Source: Impatiens glandulifera (taxonomy: Eukaryota; Streptophyta; Magnoliopsida; Ericales; Balsaminaceae). Taken from it: a stretch of DNA of 64,000 nt. The position numbers and the translations under genes were made by a program. Each line of letters begins with the position of its first letter. The stretch's first letter is position 1. The notes below the pieces were generated by a model. That model ran no database searches. It worked only from the letters and a program-made list of their open reading frames with translations, and was not told the origin of the DNA. The stretch lies in assembly GCF_907164915.1 (NCBI RefSeq), contig NC_061863.1:37421382-37485381 (forward strand), written 5' to 3'. Shown here piece after piece: positions 46,208-58,294 of the stretch.

Positions 46208-47760
46208 TCAGCAATGAAGACCAACCAAGTTCAAGCAAGGCTCAAACTTGGTAATAGGAAGTGACTTGGTCATCATATCTGCAGGATTATTGTGTGTACT
46301 CACCTTGCTAACAACAATATCACCACGAGCAATCACATCACGCACAAAATGATATCGTACATCAATGTGCTTAGTCCTCTCGTGAAACATCTGATCCTTT
46401 GTTAGAAAAATAGCACTCTGGCTATCACAAAAGATTGTAAAAATCTTCAAATCATCACTAAGTTTGCCAAAAAAGCCTTTCATCCAAGTTGCTTCTTTGC
46501 AAGCATCTGTAATTGCCATGTACTCTGCCTCTGTAGTAGACAAAGCAACTGTAGCCTGCAACATAGCCTTCCAACTAATAGCGCAACCACCAACACAAAA
46601 AATGTAACCAGACAATGATCTTCTCTTATCAAGATCTCTAGCGTAATCTGAATCAACGTAACCGACAACTCCTTCTCTACTTTTCCCAAACTATAAATAA
46701 ACATCAGTAGAACCACATAAGTATCTGAGAATCCACTGAACTGCTTTCCAATGTTCCTTACCAGGGTTTGCCATATATCTACTAACAACACTAACTGCAT
46801 ATGCTAAGTCAGGTCGTGAGCAAACCATAACATACACAAGGGAGTCAACAACACTAGAGTATGACACTCGCGACATATAATCATCATCACTATCTGATTG
46901 TGGTGACAAAGAAGACGAAAGTCTAAAATGAGCAGCTAGTGGAGTACTTACCGGCTTGGCACTTTGCATGTTAAACCTACTAAGGACTTTCTCGATGTAC
47001 CTATTTTGACTTATGTACAATTTACCAGCCGGTCGATCTCTAAGAATCTCCATTCCAAGCATTTTCTTTGTTGCACCTAAATCTTTCATCTCAAACTCGC
47101 TACTCAACTGTGCTTTCACCTTTCTGACCTCTCTCTGATCTTTAGCGGCAATTAGCATATTGTCAACATACAACAATAGGTAAACGAACGACCCATCATC
47201 ACATACTTTAAAGTGGACACAACTATCGTAATTGCTCCTTCTGTAATCATGAGTGGTCATAAATGTATCAAATCTCTTATACCATTGCCTCGGTGACTGT
47301 TTCAAACCATAAAGAGACTTTTTAAGCTGACATACGTAGTACTCCTTTCCTAAGGCTACAAATCCCTCTAGTTGCTGCATGTAGATGTCTTCCTCAAGTT
47401 CTCCGTGTAAGAATGCAGTTTTTACATCTAACTGCTCAAGCTCAAGATCGTGGTATTCCACAATACCTAGTAAAGACCGAATAGAACTATGTTTCACAAC
47501 TGGAGAAAATACATCAGTAAAATCAACACCTGAAGTTTAACTATATCCTTTTGCAACAAGCCTGGCTTCTTCAACTCCCAGTGTACCTTCCTTTCTCTTA
47601 TACACCCACTTGCAGCGAACAGCCTTCTTGCTCTTTGGTAACTTCACTAGATCCCATGTAGCGTTCTTGCGAAGCGATTCTATCTCTTCCTGCATAGCGA
47701 TCATCCACATACCAGAGTTTTCGCAGGCAATCGCCTCTGAATACATCGCAGGTTCTTCTT
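46208..47760 (-). pseudogene. Element D reverse transcriptase-RNase H
   Basis: Reverse transcriptase motifs WVYKRKEG, EARLVAKGYS, LEQLDVKTAFLHGELEE, SLYGLKQSPRQWYKRFD. The catalytic box reads LLYVDNMLIA, so the second Asp of YVDD is Asn: active site lost. Then YISQNRYIEKVL and SRPDLAYAVSVVSRYM. RNase [44 protein letters not shown]. Stops at 46691 and 47537 break the frame. Confidence 0.88.
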
Positions 47761-47761
47761 C

Positions 47762-48795
47762 TTAATCAATCTCTTCAGCCACATTTAATGCATACGCAAC
47801 TAAATCAGTCTCTGCATATCTCTGAGGGCGTCTAATTTCTCTACGAGGCCTATTTTTAGCAATTGAATGTTGTGGAGGTGCTTCTGAGGAGCTAGCACCA
47901 TCCATAGAAACTGGAATAGGCCCTAGAGTTTTCTCTGGTGTAAGTTTCAACCCAATCTCAAGCTCCACCTCAATACTTGACTTTTGTTGATTTCCCTCGG
48001 AGGGAGTTGAAGACGGAGACCCTTGAAGCATGCTAATCTCATAAAAAACAACATCTCTACTGATGACGACTTTACTAGTCTTAGGACACCACAACTTGTA
48101 TCCCTTCACACCTTGCTTGAACCCTATGAACACACTTCACCGAACGAGGATCTAACTTCCCATTATCCACATGAGCATACGCAGAACAATCGAAAATTTT
48201 AAAATCAGAATAACTAGCAGGAGAACCAGTCCATACCTCTTGTGGAGTTTTCTTATCAATAGAAGTCGAAGGAGAGCGATTAACGAGATGACATGCATAC
48301 GCAGTGGTCTCAGCCCAAAACGACATCGGTAGCCCAACATTAAGGTGCATACAACGCACCTTCTCCATCAAAGTCCTATTCATCCTCTCTGCAACTCCAT
48401 TCTGTTGAGGATTATGTCGAACTGTATGATGCCTCACAATACCTTCAGTTCTACATAAAGTATTAAACTCATTAGAACAAAACTCCAAACCGTTATCAGT
48501 TCGGAGATGCTTCACTTGCCTCCCTGTCTACTTCTCAATCATTAACTTCCACTCTTTAAAGGTAGAAAACACGTCACTCTTTTGTTTTAAAAAAATGCCC
48601 AAACCTTCTTGGAGAAATCATCTATAATAGTCAACATATAGAACGCACCACCTTTATATGGTACTCTAGAAGGCCCCTATAAATCAGAATGAATGTTGTC
48701 TAGCGTCCCTTCGTATAATAAATACCTTCCGAGAACCTAACTCTTTTCTGCTTACCAAAAACGTAGTGTTCACAAAACTTCAGCTTCGTAATACC
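47762..48795 (-). pseudogene. Element D integrase
   Basis: 48081-48515: KHLRTDNGLEFCS, HNPQQNGVAERMNRTLMEKVR, LPMSFWAETTAYACHLVNRSP, the second half of the integrase core and its C-terminal part. 47762-48133 has the linker GYKLWCPKTSKVVISRDVVF. The first half (48516-48795) is badly decayed with many stops. Confidence 0.8.
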
Positions 48796-50147
48796 CTACA
48801 CATCAAGAAGCCCTCTTTTGTTCAATTCGACCATTCCATTCTCACTCATGTGACCTAGACGCATGTGCCATAATCTTGTAGCATCGGAATCAGACATAAA
48901 CGAACTAACAACAACAACATCACTTGTAATCGTAGAGCCTTGCAGAACATATAAATTGGCAGTTTTCCTAAGTCCCTTCATCACAACAAGAGACCCCTTG
49001 CTGACCTTCACAACTCCACCTTCACCGGTGTATTTGTACCCTTTAGAATCAATAATACTCAATGAGATCAGATTTCTCTTCATGTTAGGAACGTGCCTTA
49101 CATCACCAAGTGTTCGAATAGTGTCATCAAACATCTTAACTCTAACTGTACCAATACCAGCAATTCTGCAAGATGCATTATTATCCATCACAACGGTACC
49201 TCTAGAGACCACTTCATATGTAGAGAACCAGTCCCGATTAGGACACATATGAAAAATGCATCCAGAATCAAGAATCCATTCGTCGCTCTGTTTCGAATCA
49301 ATATCAGACGTGACGAGGAGTTCTCCATCATTGTACTTTTCAGAAACATCAGCTTCGCCATATTTCTTTGGTTGATTTCTCTTATAATCCTCACCAGCCC
49401 TCTTATTCTTATTCTGTAACTTATAACACTCAACAACAATATGGCCTTTCTTCTTGCCGTACCTACACGTCTTATCCCTGTTCTTGGATTTTAACCTACC
49501 ACGGTTATTGCTGCTAGAATACCTCTCCTACTGTCTGCCTTGTGCAACAAGGCCTTCAGCCATGTTATCTGAACCAACGAGTTTATGCATCTTCTCTTTC
49601 GAGAAGAGTGCATCATAAACCTCATCCAGAGTCAAAGTCTCACGACTATAGAGAATGGTATCTCTAAAATTAACATACGAATGAGGTAGTGAACACAATA
49701 ACATCAGCCCTAAATCTTCTTCATCGTACTTAACCTCCATAGATTCCAAATCAGAGACTATTTCTCTAAAAACAGTTAAGTGATTTTCTAAAGACGTACC
49801 GTCAAACATACGTTGGGAATATAAGCGTTGCTTCAAGTGTAGCTTGTTAGTCAGCGTTTTCGTCATACATAATTCCTCCAATCTTAGCCAGAGCGTAACA
49901 ACTGTTTTTTCCTTCAAACAGTCTTGAAGAATCTAATTCGATAGATGTAGATAAATTTGCGATAGAGCCTTACGATCCGCTCGTTGCTTTTCTTCATCAG
50001 TCCACGAAGACGACATCTTGTCAGCGCCATATAGCGCATCTTCTAGATCCATCTATGCCAAAATAGCTCACACCTTCACTTGCCATAACAAAAATCTGCT
50101 GTTACGATCCAACAACGGAATATCGTATTTCATAGTGGTCATTACCA
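48796..50147 (-). pseudogene. Element D gag-protease-preintegrase
   Basis: The start near 50147 (MKYDIPLLDRNSRF just after) is broken by TGA and TAG, both explainable as C to T changes at Arg and Gln codons. 49528-49917: gag TLTNKLHLKQRLYSQRM, LMLLCSLPHSYVNFRDTI. A damaged knuckle CRYGKKKGHIVVEC (one Cys missing), then protease WILDSGCIFHMCPNRDWF, RHVPNMKRNLISLS and pre-integrase LWHMRLGHMSENGM. Confidence 0.82.
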
Positions 50148-50170
50148 AAAATAAAACAAACAAATTTGGC

Positions 50171-50180
50171 TTTGATACCA
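50171..50180 (-). promoter_or_regulatory. Primer-binding site, element D
   Basis: Minus strand TGGTATCAAAGCC, three bases from the 5' LTR; Met-tRNA type. Confidence 0.8.
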
Positions 50181-50183
50181 ATT

Positions 50184-50493
50184 TGTTAGAATCAAACCAC
50201 AATAAATGAGGATAAAAGCGAAAAGAAGAACGAACACCAAGATTACGTGGAAAACCCTTTACGAGTGAAAAACCACGGGCAGAAGAGAAGTTTCACTATA
50301 TCGAAGATTGTACAAATTTTGGTGAACAACGTAATAAACTGAATGAGAGAAAAGACGGTCGCATTCTCTATATATTGTCTAACCCTAGAATATAATGTAA
50401 ATTAAAAAGGGTCAGACCCATTAAGACTACAGGTCCATACAGTGCAGGCAAAGCCCGCTAACCCAACAAGAATTCGGGCCACAAACTCTAACA
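50184..50493 (-). repeat. 5' LTR of element D
   Basis: 310 bp, TGTTAGAATCAAACC ... AAACTCTAACA on the plus strand, beside the primer site and followed by the ATATA target duplication. Confidence 0.9.
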
Positions 50494-50739
50494 ATATATA
50501 TATATATATACACTCGTGATAAGATGAACCTTTCTATATGGTTTCTTTCGAGTTTAAATGCTCTAAAATAAAATAAAAAATGAAGTCTAGAGGATGAAGA
50601 TGATCCTTTGTCTGGGTTAAAACCGGACATCAACGCACGTATAAATAAAAACAATACAATATTTTATTTTATTTTTTATAATATTTTAAATAATAAAGAC
50701 AATCTCTATTTGGAGAAATATAAATTCAGTCAATATATA

Positions 50740-51482
50740 TATATGAATTAATGCCATGTAATCAAATATTCATCCACTGCTTATTTTTTGCAGCAAAATT
50801 CTAGAAGAATATTCGGCACACTATCAGATTGGTATGGCCACGTTCATGGTGCTCAGTGTCTACTATACCTGTGTACTATGGAGACTCTCCAATTGGTATT
50901 CGCCACATGTCATTATAGGAGATTCGATCATTGGTACATGTTCTCTATTTAAAGATCTTCAAGGATAACGGACGAGGTGCACGACATACAAGCTGATACA
51001 CGAATGAACTACTGAACTTACAATCTCACAAATTGTTTTCTTGTTTTATTGTGTTTGTACATCAAGAGAGAAATAAAATCAAAGTATTGTCTAATTGAGT
51101 GATATTTTTCAATATACTGTAAGTTGAATAAAGTTTGTTCTGTTTAGCAGTGAGTTAGTTTTGAAACTGTATTTGATTCTAAGAAAAAAGTATAGTGAAT
51201 CCTTCTGGTTGTTGGAAGAAAGGGTGACGTAGGAGAGTTTTGCTCTCAATATCCATAAAAATCTCTTTGTGTCATTTACATTCTGTCATCTTCTCCTTCA
51301 TCGGTTCTTAGCTTCAAACCTGAGAAAACGTTTTCGTACCTTAATCGTTCAAGAGTTTGCAAGGGTTTGTGAAGAATAGAAAGTTATACAAATCCCTAAC
51401 ATGATTTCTATCAAACCATTTTTGTACTAAGTTGTCATCAATAGTTAGACCCCTTTCTCTATTGGTGACATCGATCCTTTCA
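50740..51482 (+). repeat. LTR-like fragment related to 59.8 and 61.0 kb
   Basis: Shares with 59840-60545 and 61040-61650 the run TCTAGAAGAAT.TT.GG, the segment around GGTATGGCCAC, TCTATTTAAAGATC.TCAAGGA (a TATTTAA TATA-like box) and the block AGAAAGGGTGACGTAGGAGAG. It ends like an LTR (ATCGATCCTTTCA), but no primer site follows, so it is detached or rearranged. Confidence 0.6.
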
Positions 51483-51484
51483 GG

Positions 51485-51960
51485 ATGCGACAAAAGCTTA
51501 ACAAGGTGGAACCCTTATTCAACAAAACTTTCAGTCTCCATAGCGAAACCAAGTCTTCAATTGATGTCATTGCGTCTCAAGTGATGGAGATAGCTAAGTC
51601 CTTCAATGCTACCGATACGGAAAGACTGAAAGAAGCGGAGGAGGTTGCACAAAGATTTCAAGATGAAGAAAATGCAGCCACTAAGGTTGCTAAACAAACT
51701 GTTGAAGCTGATGAAGAGGACAATATGACCTTATCACAAATAGCAAACTAAGAAAATTGTGTCCCTCATTGTTCTCGCTCTAGATGAAGCACAACTCAAA
51801 ATCCATTCAGGTATCCTACTTCTCCTAAACATTCTGCTCTCTGAGGCGGTGGATCTCGAGCTCCAAGAGGAAGGGGTCATGGAAGAAGTTTTGGCGTTCA
51901 AACCACTAAACTCTTTGTGAGCGGACTGATGGAGGACATCTAAAAGAGAACTGCAAGGGA
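51485..51960 (+). pseudogene. Element G accessory tail fragment
   Basis: An 89-codon ORF, Glu/Lys/Ala-rich helix (RLKEAEEVAQRFQDEENAAT), then after a stop an RGGGSRAPRGRGHGRS basic Gly-rich stretch. The composition and the position just before a polypurine tract and LTR match the C-terminal tail of the accessory proteins in A and B. Only this end remains. Confidence 0.5.
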
Positions 51961-52196
51961 GGGACGCTAAAACATTCTTTTAATCTCTGTCTTTCCTTGT
52001 CTTTTAATTTTAAACTCATCGAACTGATAATGTTGAATACTTGCTTCTAACTAATTGCATTTCTTGTTTTGGTTATCAAATAGGGAAAATTAAATGATGC
52101 ATATTTTAAAATTTTGATCAATGGCTGGTTTTGATAATTTTAGGTTAAAACAATTGAACGGAAGAAATTGCTAGATATACTGACTTTGATAATTTA

Positions 52197-52322
52197 TTCT
52201 AAACAATCAAAGAGGGTGAAATTGTAAGATTAAATTATCTAATTAACTTAGGATAATTAACCAACGATTATAAAATTATAGGGTTTTGAATATTTAATTT
52301 AAATAATCAAAAAGGGACAAAT
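52197..52322 (+). repeat. Duplicated polypurine tract of element G
   Basis: ATCAAAGAGGGTGAAATTG (52207-52225) and ATCAAAAAGGGACAAATTG (52306-52324) about 100 bp apart, each followed by T-A-rich LTR-start-like sequence. This repeats the arrangement in element B. Confidence 0.55.
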
Positions 52323-53815
52323 TGTTATATTAAATTGTTAAGTTAAAGTAGTTAATCAATTTTCAATGTATAAATAAACTGAACTGTGTCATTGATTTTG
52401 TAGGATCAAAGTGAAGAAAAACCAAAACAGAAAGTTCTCCGGTTATATGATCAAGCTCGGTTTTATATGATTATGCGCGTCCGGTATTTTATGAGATCGG
52501 TTTTATATGATGTGTTTCCGGTATTTTATAAGATCGGTTTTATATAATGCGCGTTCGGTATTTTAAGAGATCGGTTTTATATGATACTCGTCTGGTATTT
52601 TATGAGATCGATTTTATATGATGCGCATCTGATATTTTATGAGATCGGTTTTATATGATGCGCTTCTGGTATTTTATGAGATCAGTATTTTATCAATGTG
52701 TTTCCGGTTTTATATAACTTCGGTATTTTATCAAGACGCATCCGGTAGTTTATCCAAATCGGTTTTTGGATAAATGCCTCAGGTTTTATATGAATTCGGT
52801 TTTATATACAAGCGCATCCAGTTTTACATGACTTCGGTTTATCCAAGTCTTCCGGTATTTTACTAGTTCAGTATTATATCAGGACGCTTCCGGTATTTTA
52901 CCATTTCGATACTATACAAGTGATTCTGGCTCTTGATCAAATGTGGTATTTGATCAAGCATTCGTTATGGGAAGTTTGACACAATAGCAGAAGCAGGCCT
53001 ATAAAAGAATGTTATAGACCAAGACAATTCAAACCTTCTAAGTTGTACGTTCCTCTTACATCGTATCCCATTAATGAATATTTGGCTTATTATCATCAAG
53101 TACAGAGAAGATCAAAGGAGGATATTCTTTGATGTACTATTATGGAACTCAGCCAATCAAATCAGGACAAGTGTCCTTTGAAGCAAATATGTCTGTTGCA
53201 GTTTGCATATTTAAGGAGAAGTTGGAAGACAATTTTCTTAGTTGAAACCAGCTCATACTTGCACTAATCAGTCATCAAATTATCTTTAACTGTTCTTACA
53301 CTGGTTTTCTCACTATTCTATCAAGTTCTAAAGGATCACAAGTTTGTTAGAGTATAAAAGTTGTATTACATACTGCTTATTCTGTGTGAGTATTCAATAT
53401 TGTATGTTAACAGAATCTGTTTCTGTTCAATAGAGTGTTTGTGTGCTAGGAGTTTAAAAACATGCAGTGTCTAAGTCCTAGTTGTCCGACTGGGTTTGTA
53501 CAAGTGTTGTATTAAACCAAATCTTCTAGTGAATATCCTTCTCCAGATTGAGAAGAAGGGGTAACGTAGAAGTTTCTACTCCGAACATCCACAAACAAAC
53601 TATGTGTCTCGAGTTCTTTATATTCGGTATCTTCCAACCCTTTATTTGTCGCTTCAAGTCGAAATAAACACTTCCGCACTTGACTTCGTTTTGTGAAGAC
53701 TTGTGAAAAATAGAAACGGATATTAACTTCTAACAGAGTAAATATCAAAATAGAAGTGTGTAAACGTCCAAGATAGTCATACCCCAAGTCTCTATTGTTG
53801 TACCCGATCCTAACA
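52323..53815 (+). repeat. 3' LTR of element G (family of B)
   Basis: Starts TGTTATATTAAATTG after a polypurine tract and ends CCCGATCCTAACA, the same terminus as element B's LTR. About 1.49 kb. It contains a 37-bp tandem array (52437-52930) and the block GAAGAAGGGGTAACGTAGAAG near the 3' end. TATTTAAGGAGAAG near 53208 is a possible TATA region. Confidence 0.7.
52437..52930 (+). repeat. CCGGTATTTTAT/CGGTTTTATAT tandem array
   Basis: About a dozen degenerate units of 37 bp, each made of two similar halves (CGGTTTTATATGATG and CCGGTATTTTATGAGAT). It lies inside the LTR of element G, in the U3 part, where tandem arrays often act as enhancers. Confidence 0.75.
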
Positions 53816-54079
53816 ACCACTTTAGCCCCACTTATCAATACACATATTTACAAAGACAATACACATCACCCTCTTATGTATAAAAAAATGTTAGATAATA
53901 TTCATAGTAAGAAAACTAAAATGGCAATCCTATTTTATAATAGATCAATAATATGATGGCTTTCCCTACTTGTAATAAAAACGATAAATTAATACGAGAA
54001 AATAATTTTGAATATATAATGTATAATGATGACCTCTCATCCGAACCAACATAATTTCTAAGTATAGAGTCTCTCAGGC

Positions 54080-54400
54080 CTTGATTTTGGATAATGGACG
54101 ACACTTCCAAGGAGAACTTTACAACTACTAGACAAATTTAAAATCGAGCATCACAAATCATCGTCTTATAAACCGCAAACTAACAATGCAATCAAAGCGG
54201 CAAACAAAAATATGATTAGAATCATCAAAAACATGACTAACACATAAAAGGATTGTCGTGAAAAATTTCTATATTTCTTATGGGCATATCGTAGAAACGC
54301 TCAAACTTCGACCGATGAAACTCATTGCTTATTATACATGATCGGCATGCGTTATTTATTAGTAACTCTCGTAAATATTTTATTGCATTCACGTCTAAGA
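54080..54400 (+). pseudogene. Ty3-gypsy integrase remnant
   Basis: Translation in shifting frames gives LDNGRHFQGEL, YKPQTNNAIKAANKNMIRII, FLYFLWAYRR and TDETHCLLYMIGM, the D...PQTNG..E...WAYRT pattern of gypsy integrase. Heavily decayed; no flanking LTR visible. Confidence 0.65.
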
Positions 54401-55513
54401 AACACTTATATGTGGATACTACTCCATTTATTTATACATGATCTTCCCACATTAGTTGATTTTGTTTTAATTAATGTAAAAATATGGATTTCTTTTAATC
54501 AAATTATGATTTAGTTACTTTAAATCTAAAAATGTTATTTAAATTTATCAAAATAATTAAATTTTAAACATCAAAATACATTTTTATATAAAATTTTATA
54601 AAATATTTTATTAAAATATTTTCAACCCACAAATGTTAATTTTGGAAATATATATATATATATATATATCATCCAAAATGGACAATATTTTATTTAATTC
54701 GATTAAGATGTAATTATAGAAAATATTTTAATCAATGTTAATTTAATTATAAGAAATTAAAATATATTAAATATTATAATATTGAATAAATTTTTAGAAT
54801 TTAATATAAGATATTAAAGATTTTAATGGACAAATTGTTTGCAATTAATTAATTTATTCATATTATCAAATAAAATAATTTTCATACCATTTTTTTATAT
54901 TTTATGAATAAATTTTAATAATAGCTCAATGGAAAATTTATATAGATTATATAATATTAAAGATTGACTCAATTACTCTCTGATAATTTATATATATTAA
55001 TATTTATTTTTAATATATTTTATTTCTCCTTTAATACTCATAATTTTATTTAATTTTTATTTATTTATTTCATCAAAATAATTTTTTTAATGTTTTATAA
55101 ATTTTAATATTAACACAAAATTTTCTCACCCAAAATTATATAAATTTATATTTTAAATATTATTTTATTCATATTATAAAATATTTTAAAAAATAAGTTA
55201 TTTATATTTAATTTGGATATAACTAAAACTAAAATATATATATATATTATATATATATTTAAATTTCATCAACAATATTACTCTAAACATCTAAACACTT
55301 AAGATATATATACAGAGGAATAATAATAAATGAAATTTGAAATACAGAATAAGTGAGAAAATGGCGTGTGACTATATCACTGACTAAGAAAAAATAAAAA
55401 GTTGACAGAGAAGAGAGAAAAAAATTTATTAATTTTTCAGCAAATTATATTCTTCCCCATTCACTCTCTCAAATTCACTATCTCAATTATTTCTTATATC
55501 TCTATATATATAT
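54401..55513. other. AT-rich intergenic sequence
   Basis: Very AT-rich with short TA runs (54650-54670, 55235-55255). No gene or named element seen. Confidence 0.6.
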
Positions 55514-56132
55514 TTGAAATTAAAAAAAAAAATAAATAATAAATATTATTTAAAATTATATAATTATATAAATTATAATTTAATAAATAAAGTTTATAAT
55601 AGAAGTAAGCTTAATTTGTGGGAAAGAATATATACATAAGATATTGGTTGCGTGCAATTACCTGTGAGAGATTAATTATGGGATGAATGGTTCAGGTTCA
55701 TCCCAAGGATACTGATGACTCTAAAGTTTGGATTGCCGCTTGATTTAACTATTTTCCTTATTTGTTTTGAAAAAAAAGTAAAAAAAATGTTTTGAGTTGA
55801 TATGTCTTGAGAATAAAAAGAAAAAGTAGATTGTGGACATTTCCTATTATTATTTTTTTTATTTAAAGGAGACTCGGGTCTGTTCAAAATTCCCATAAAT
55901 TGACCCAAATTTGAATCATATATCTAACAATTTATAATTAAAAAAATGATCTATGTATCATTTTAAAATATTAATATTCGTATAAATATTATAACACAAA
56001 CAAAAATAAAATCTCACCAAACTTATTTTATAAAAATTATATAATTATCTTTATTTAATAATATAATTCAGAATAATATATATTTTTTTATTTAGAACAC
56101 TTAAAACATACACTAATGTTCATATGGGAGTG
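55514..56132. repeat. 620-bp direct repeat, copy 1
   Basis: Near-identical to 56602-57228 (TTTGAAATTAAAA start, AATGTTCATATGGGAGTGGA end). On the minus strand CCATTCATCCCATAATTAATC..CACAG|GTAATT looks exon/donor-like, so a gene fragment is possible, but no convincing ORF exists. Confidence 0.75.
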
Positions 56133-56601
56133 GAGAGTGTTTAAAATGATTTGGGTGGGAGATCTTTGGAGGGAGTGTTTCAAAGTGTTTCATTGGAGGA
56201 TTACGGAGGGAGTGTTTAGGCTAAAGGAATTATGGGAATTGAGAATTCATTTGGTGACGATGAAGAAGAGAGAGTTAATACTCGAATAAGAAGAGTTTTC
56301 TAAGCCTCATAATTATGAATGTTTTAAGATACTATTCTCAATACTCATTTAATAAAGACCGAGAGCTAGGGTAGAAATTAAATGGGTATTAAGAATTGAA
56401 TTTAACTTTATCGGTATTAAATAAGTTTTAAGGACTAGATTTAGCCCTGTCGATTATTTTGATAAAAAAAATACTCAATTTGTACGTTTAAATAAAAATT
56501 ACAAAAACTAATTAGAAATATATAATCTTGAATAAACTTTTATTTTTGTTATTGTATATAATCTTATATATATATATATATATATAATTTTTTTTATATA
56601 T
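56133..56601. other. Spacer between the 620-bp direct repeats
   Basis: 470 bp, purine-rich at its left (GGGTGGGAGATC..GGAGGGAG) and AT-rich at its right with a short TA run at 56568-56585. No gene seen. Confidence 0.55.
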
Positions 56602-57228
56602 ATTTGAAATTAAAAAATATAAATAAATAATAAATATTATTTAAAATTATATAATTTTATAAATTATAAATTAATAAATAAAGTTTAAAATCGAAGTACA
56701 GCTTAATTTGTGGAGAAGTATATATACATAAAATAGTGGTTGCGTTGCAATTACCTGTGAGAGATTAATTATGCGATGAATGGTTCAGGTTCATCCAAAG
56801 GATACTGATGACTCTAAAGTTTGGATTGCCGCTTGATTTAATTATTTTCCTTATTTGTTTTGAAAAAAAGAGTAAAAAAAATGTTCCGAGTTGATATGTC
56901 TTGAGAATAAAAAGAAAAAGTAGATTGTGGACATTTCCTATTATTATTTTTTTATTTAAAGGAGACTCGGGTCTATTCAAAATTCCCATAAATAAATTTG
57001 AATCCTTTATATCTAACAACTTATAATTAAAAAAATGATCTATGTATAATTTTAAAATATTAATATTCGTTTAAATATTATAACACAAACAAAAATAAAA
57101 AACACACCAAATTTATTTTATAAAAATTATATAATTATCTTTATTTAATAATATAATTCAGAATATTATTATTTTTTATTTAGAACACCAAAAACATACA
57201 ATAATGTTTATATGAGAGTGGAGAGTGC
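56602..57228. repeat. 620-bp direct repeat, copy 2
   Basis: Second copy, offset by about 1.09 kb; ends at the junction with a copia remnant near 57230. Confidence 0.75.
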
Positions 57229-57234
57229 TTAAAA

Positions 57235-58052
57235 ATTTGTTTGTCAATCAAAGAAAATACATTCTTGACATCATTGTTGATGTTAGACTCATTGAAGCTA
57301 AGCCCGCTAAATCTCCGATGTTTAAAGGCATCAAACTTGAACCAGATTCACAAAGTGTTTTTGTTGAACCAAAATCATTCGTAGACTCATTGACTGATTA
57401 ATTTACTTAAATTTTACACGGCCGGACATTGCATTCTCGTTTCAACAACTAAGTCAATACATGCACAGACCAACTAAAGTTCATTGGGATGCTAGTTTAC
57501 AAATTGGTAGATACCTCAAAGGAACACCTTCCCTTTGATGTTTTTTCCATTTTCTAATCTTGTTGTTCTTGAAGTTTTTTCTGATGCTGACTGGGCAAAG
57601 TGCTCAGATAGTTAACGATCACTTACGGGATATTGTATCAAATTAGGGACTGCACCTATATCTTGGAAAACGAAGAAGCAAACCACAATATCTCGATCTT
57701 CTGTTGAAGTAGAGTATCACAGTCTTGCATCAATTGTTTGTGAATTGCAATGGATATTGTACCTACTCTCAGATATGGGCGTCAAACTACAAATTCTCAT
57801 TCCTCTTTGGTGCGACAACCAGGCTGCAGTTCATATCACTCAAAACCCCATCTTCCATGAGCGTACAAAACACATTGACATCGATTATCACGTAGTTCGT
57901 GACAAATACAAAACTGGCTTTATTGGTCTTCGACATAGCTCAACCAAAAATCAAGTTGCGGACATTTTTCCTAAGGCTTTGGATGGTACCCAATTTGACG
58001 ATTTACATTCCAAGCTTTATCTACAAGATTTTCATCTTGAGGGAGGAGTGTA
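57235..58052 (+). pseudogene. Copia reverse transcriptase end and RNase H (element H)
   Basis: Decayed start FVNQRKYILDIIVDV, then RPDIAFSFQQLSQYMHRPTK, SDADWAKCSDS, and an intact stretch from 57700: [58 protein letters not shown]. It ends at a stop 3 bases into the LTR. Confidence 0.8.
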
Positions 58053-58294
58053 AAGAATTATTATTGTTTTATTATTACTATTTTTATCATTCTCATTTTA
58101 TATTTACCTCATAACTTGAGGGACTTGTTTGTTTATTTTGTTAGTATTTATAATGAGAAAGTTCTCAAAGAGCAGGCGTGGGTTTTTCTAATCTCTCAAA
58201 ACCTAATCTCTATTGCTCTCAACTATTCTTCTAATCTCTCAAAACATATCTATAAAGTTCACAATTATTCTCCATTTTTGTTGATTGCTTAACA
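58049..58294 (+). repeat. LTR of element H
   Basis: Starts TGTAAAGAATTATT after purine tract TTGAGGGAGGAG and ends TTGATTGCTTAACA, 246 bp. Confidence 0.65.

Larger units (their letters stand above)
45841..50493 (-). mobile_element. Element D: compact Ty1-copia with both LTRs
   Basis: 4653 bp with LTRs 45841-46123 (283 bp) and 50184-50493 (310 bp), flanked by target duplication ATATA (45836-45840, 50494-50498). The LTR lengths differ by a 27-bp indel in R/U5. The primer site and polypurine tract TCAAGGTGGAGATTG are present. The gene order gag, protease, integrase, reverse transcriptase, RNase H is complete, with many stops. Confidence 0.92.

Noticed and set aside
50018..50209. Plus-strand ORF at the element D gag start
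   Set aside because: Antisense to gag and overlaps the primer site and LTR.
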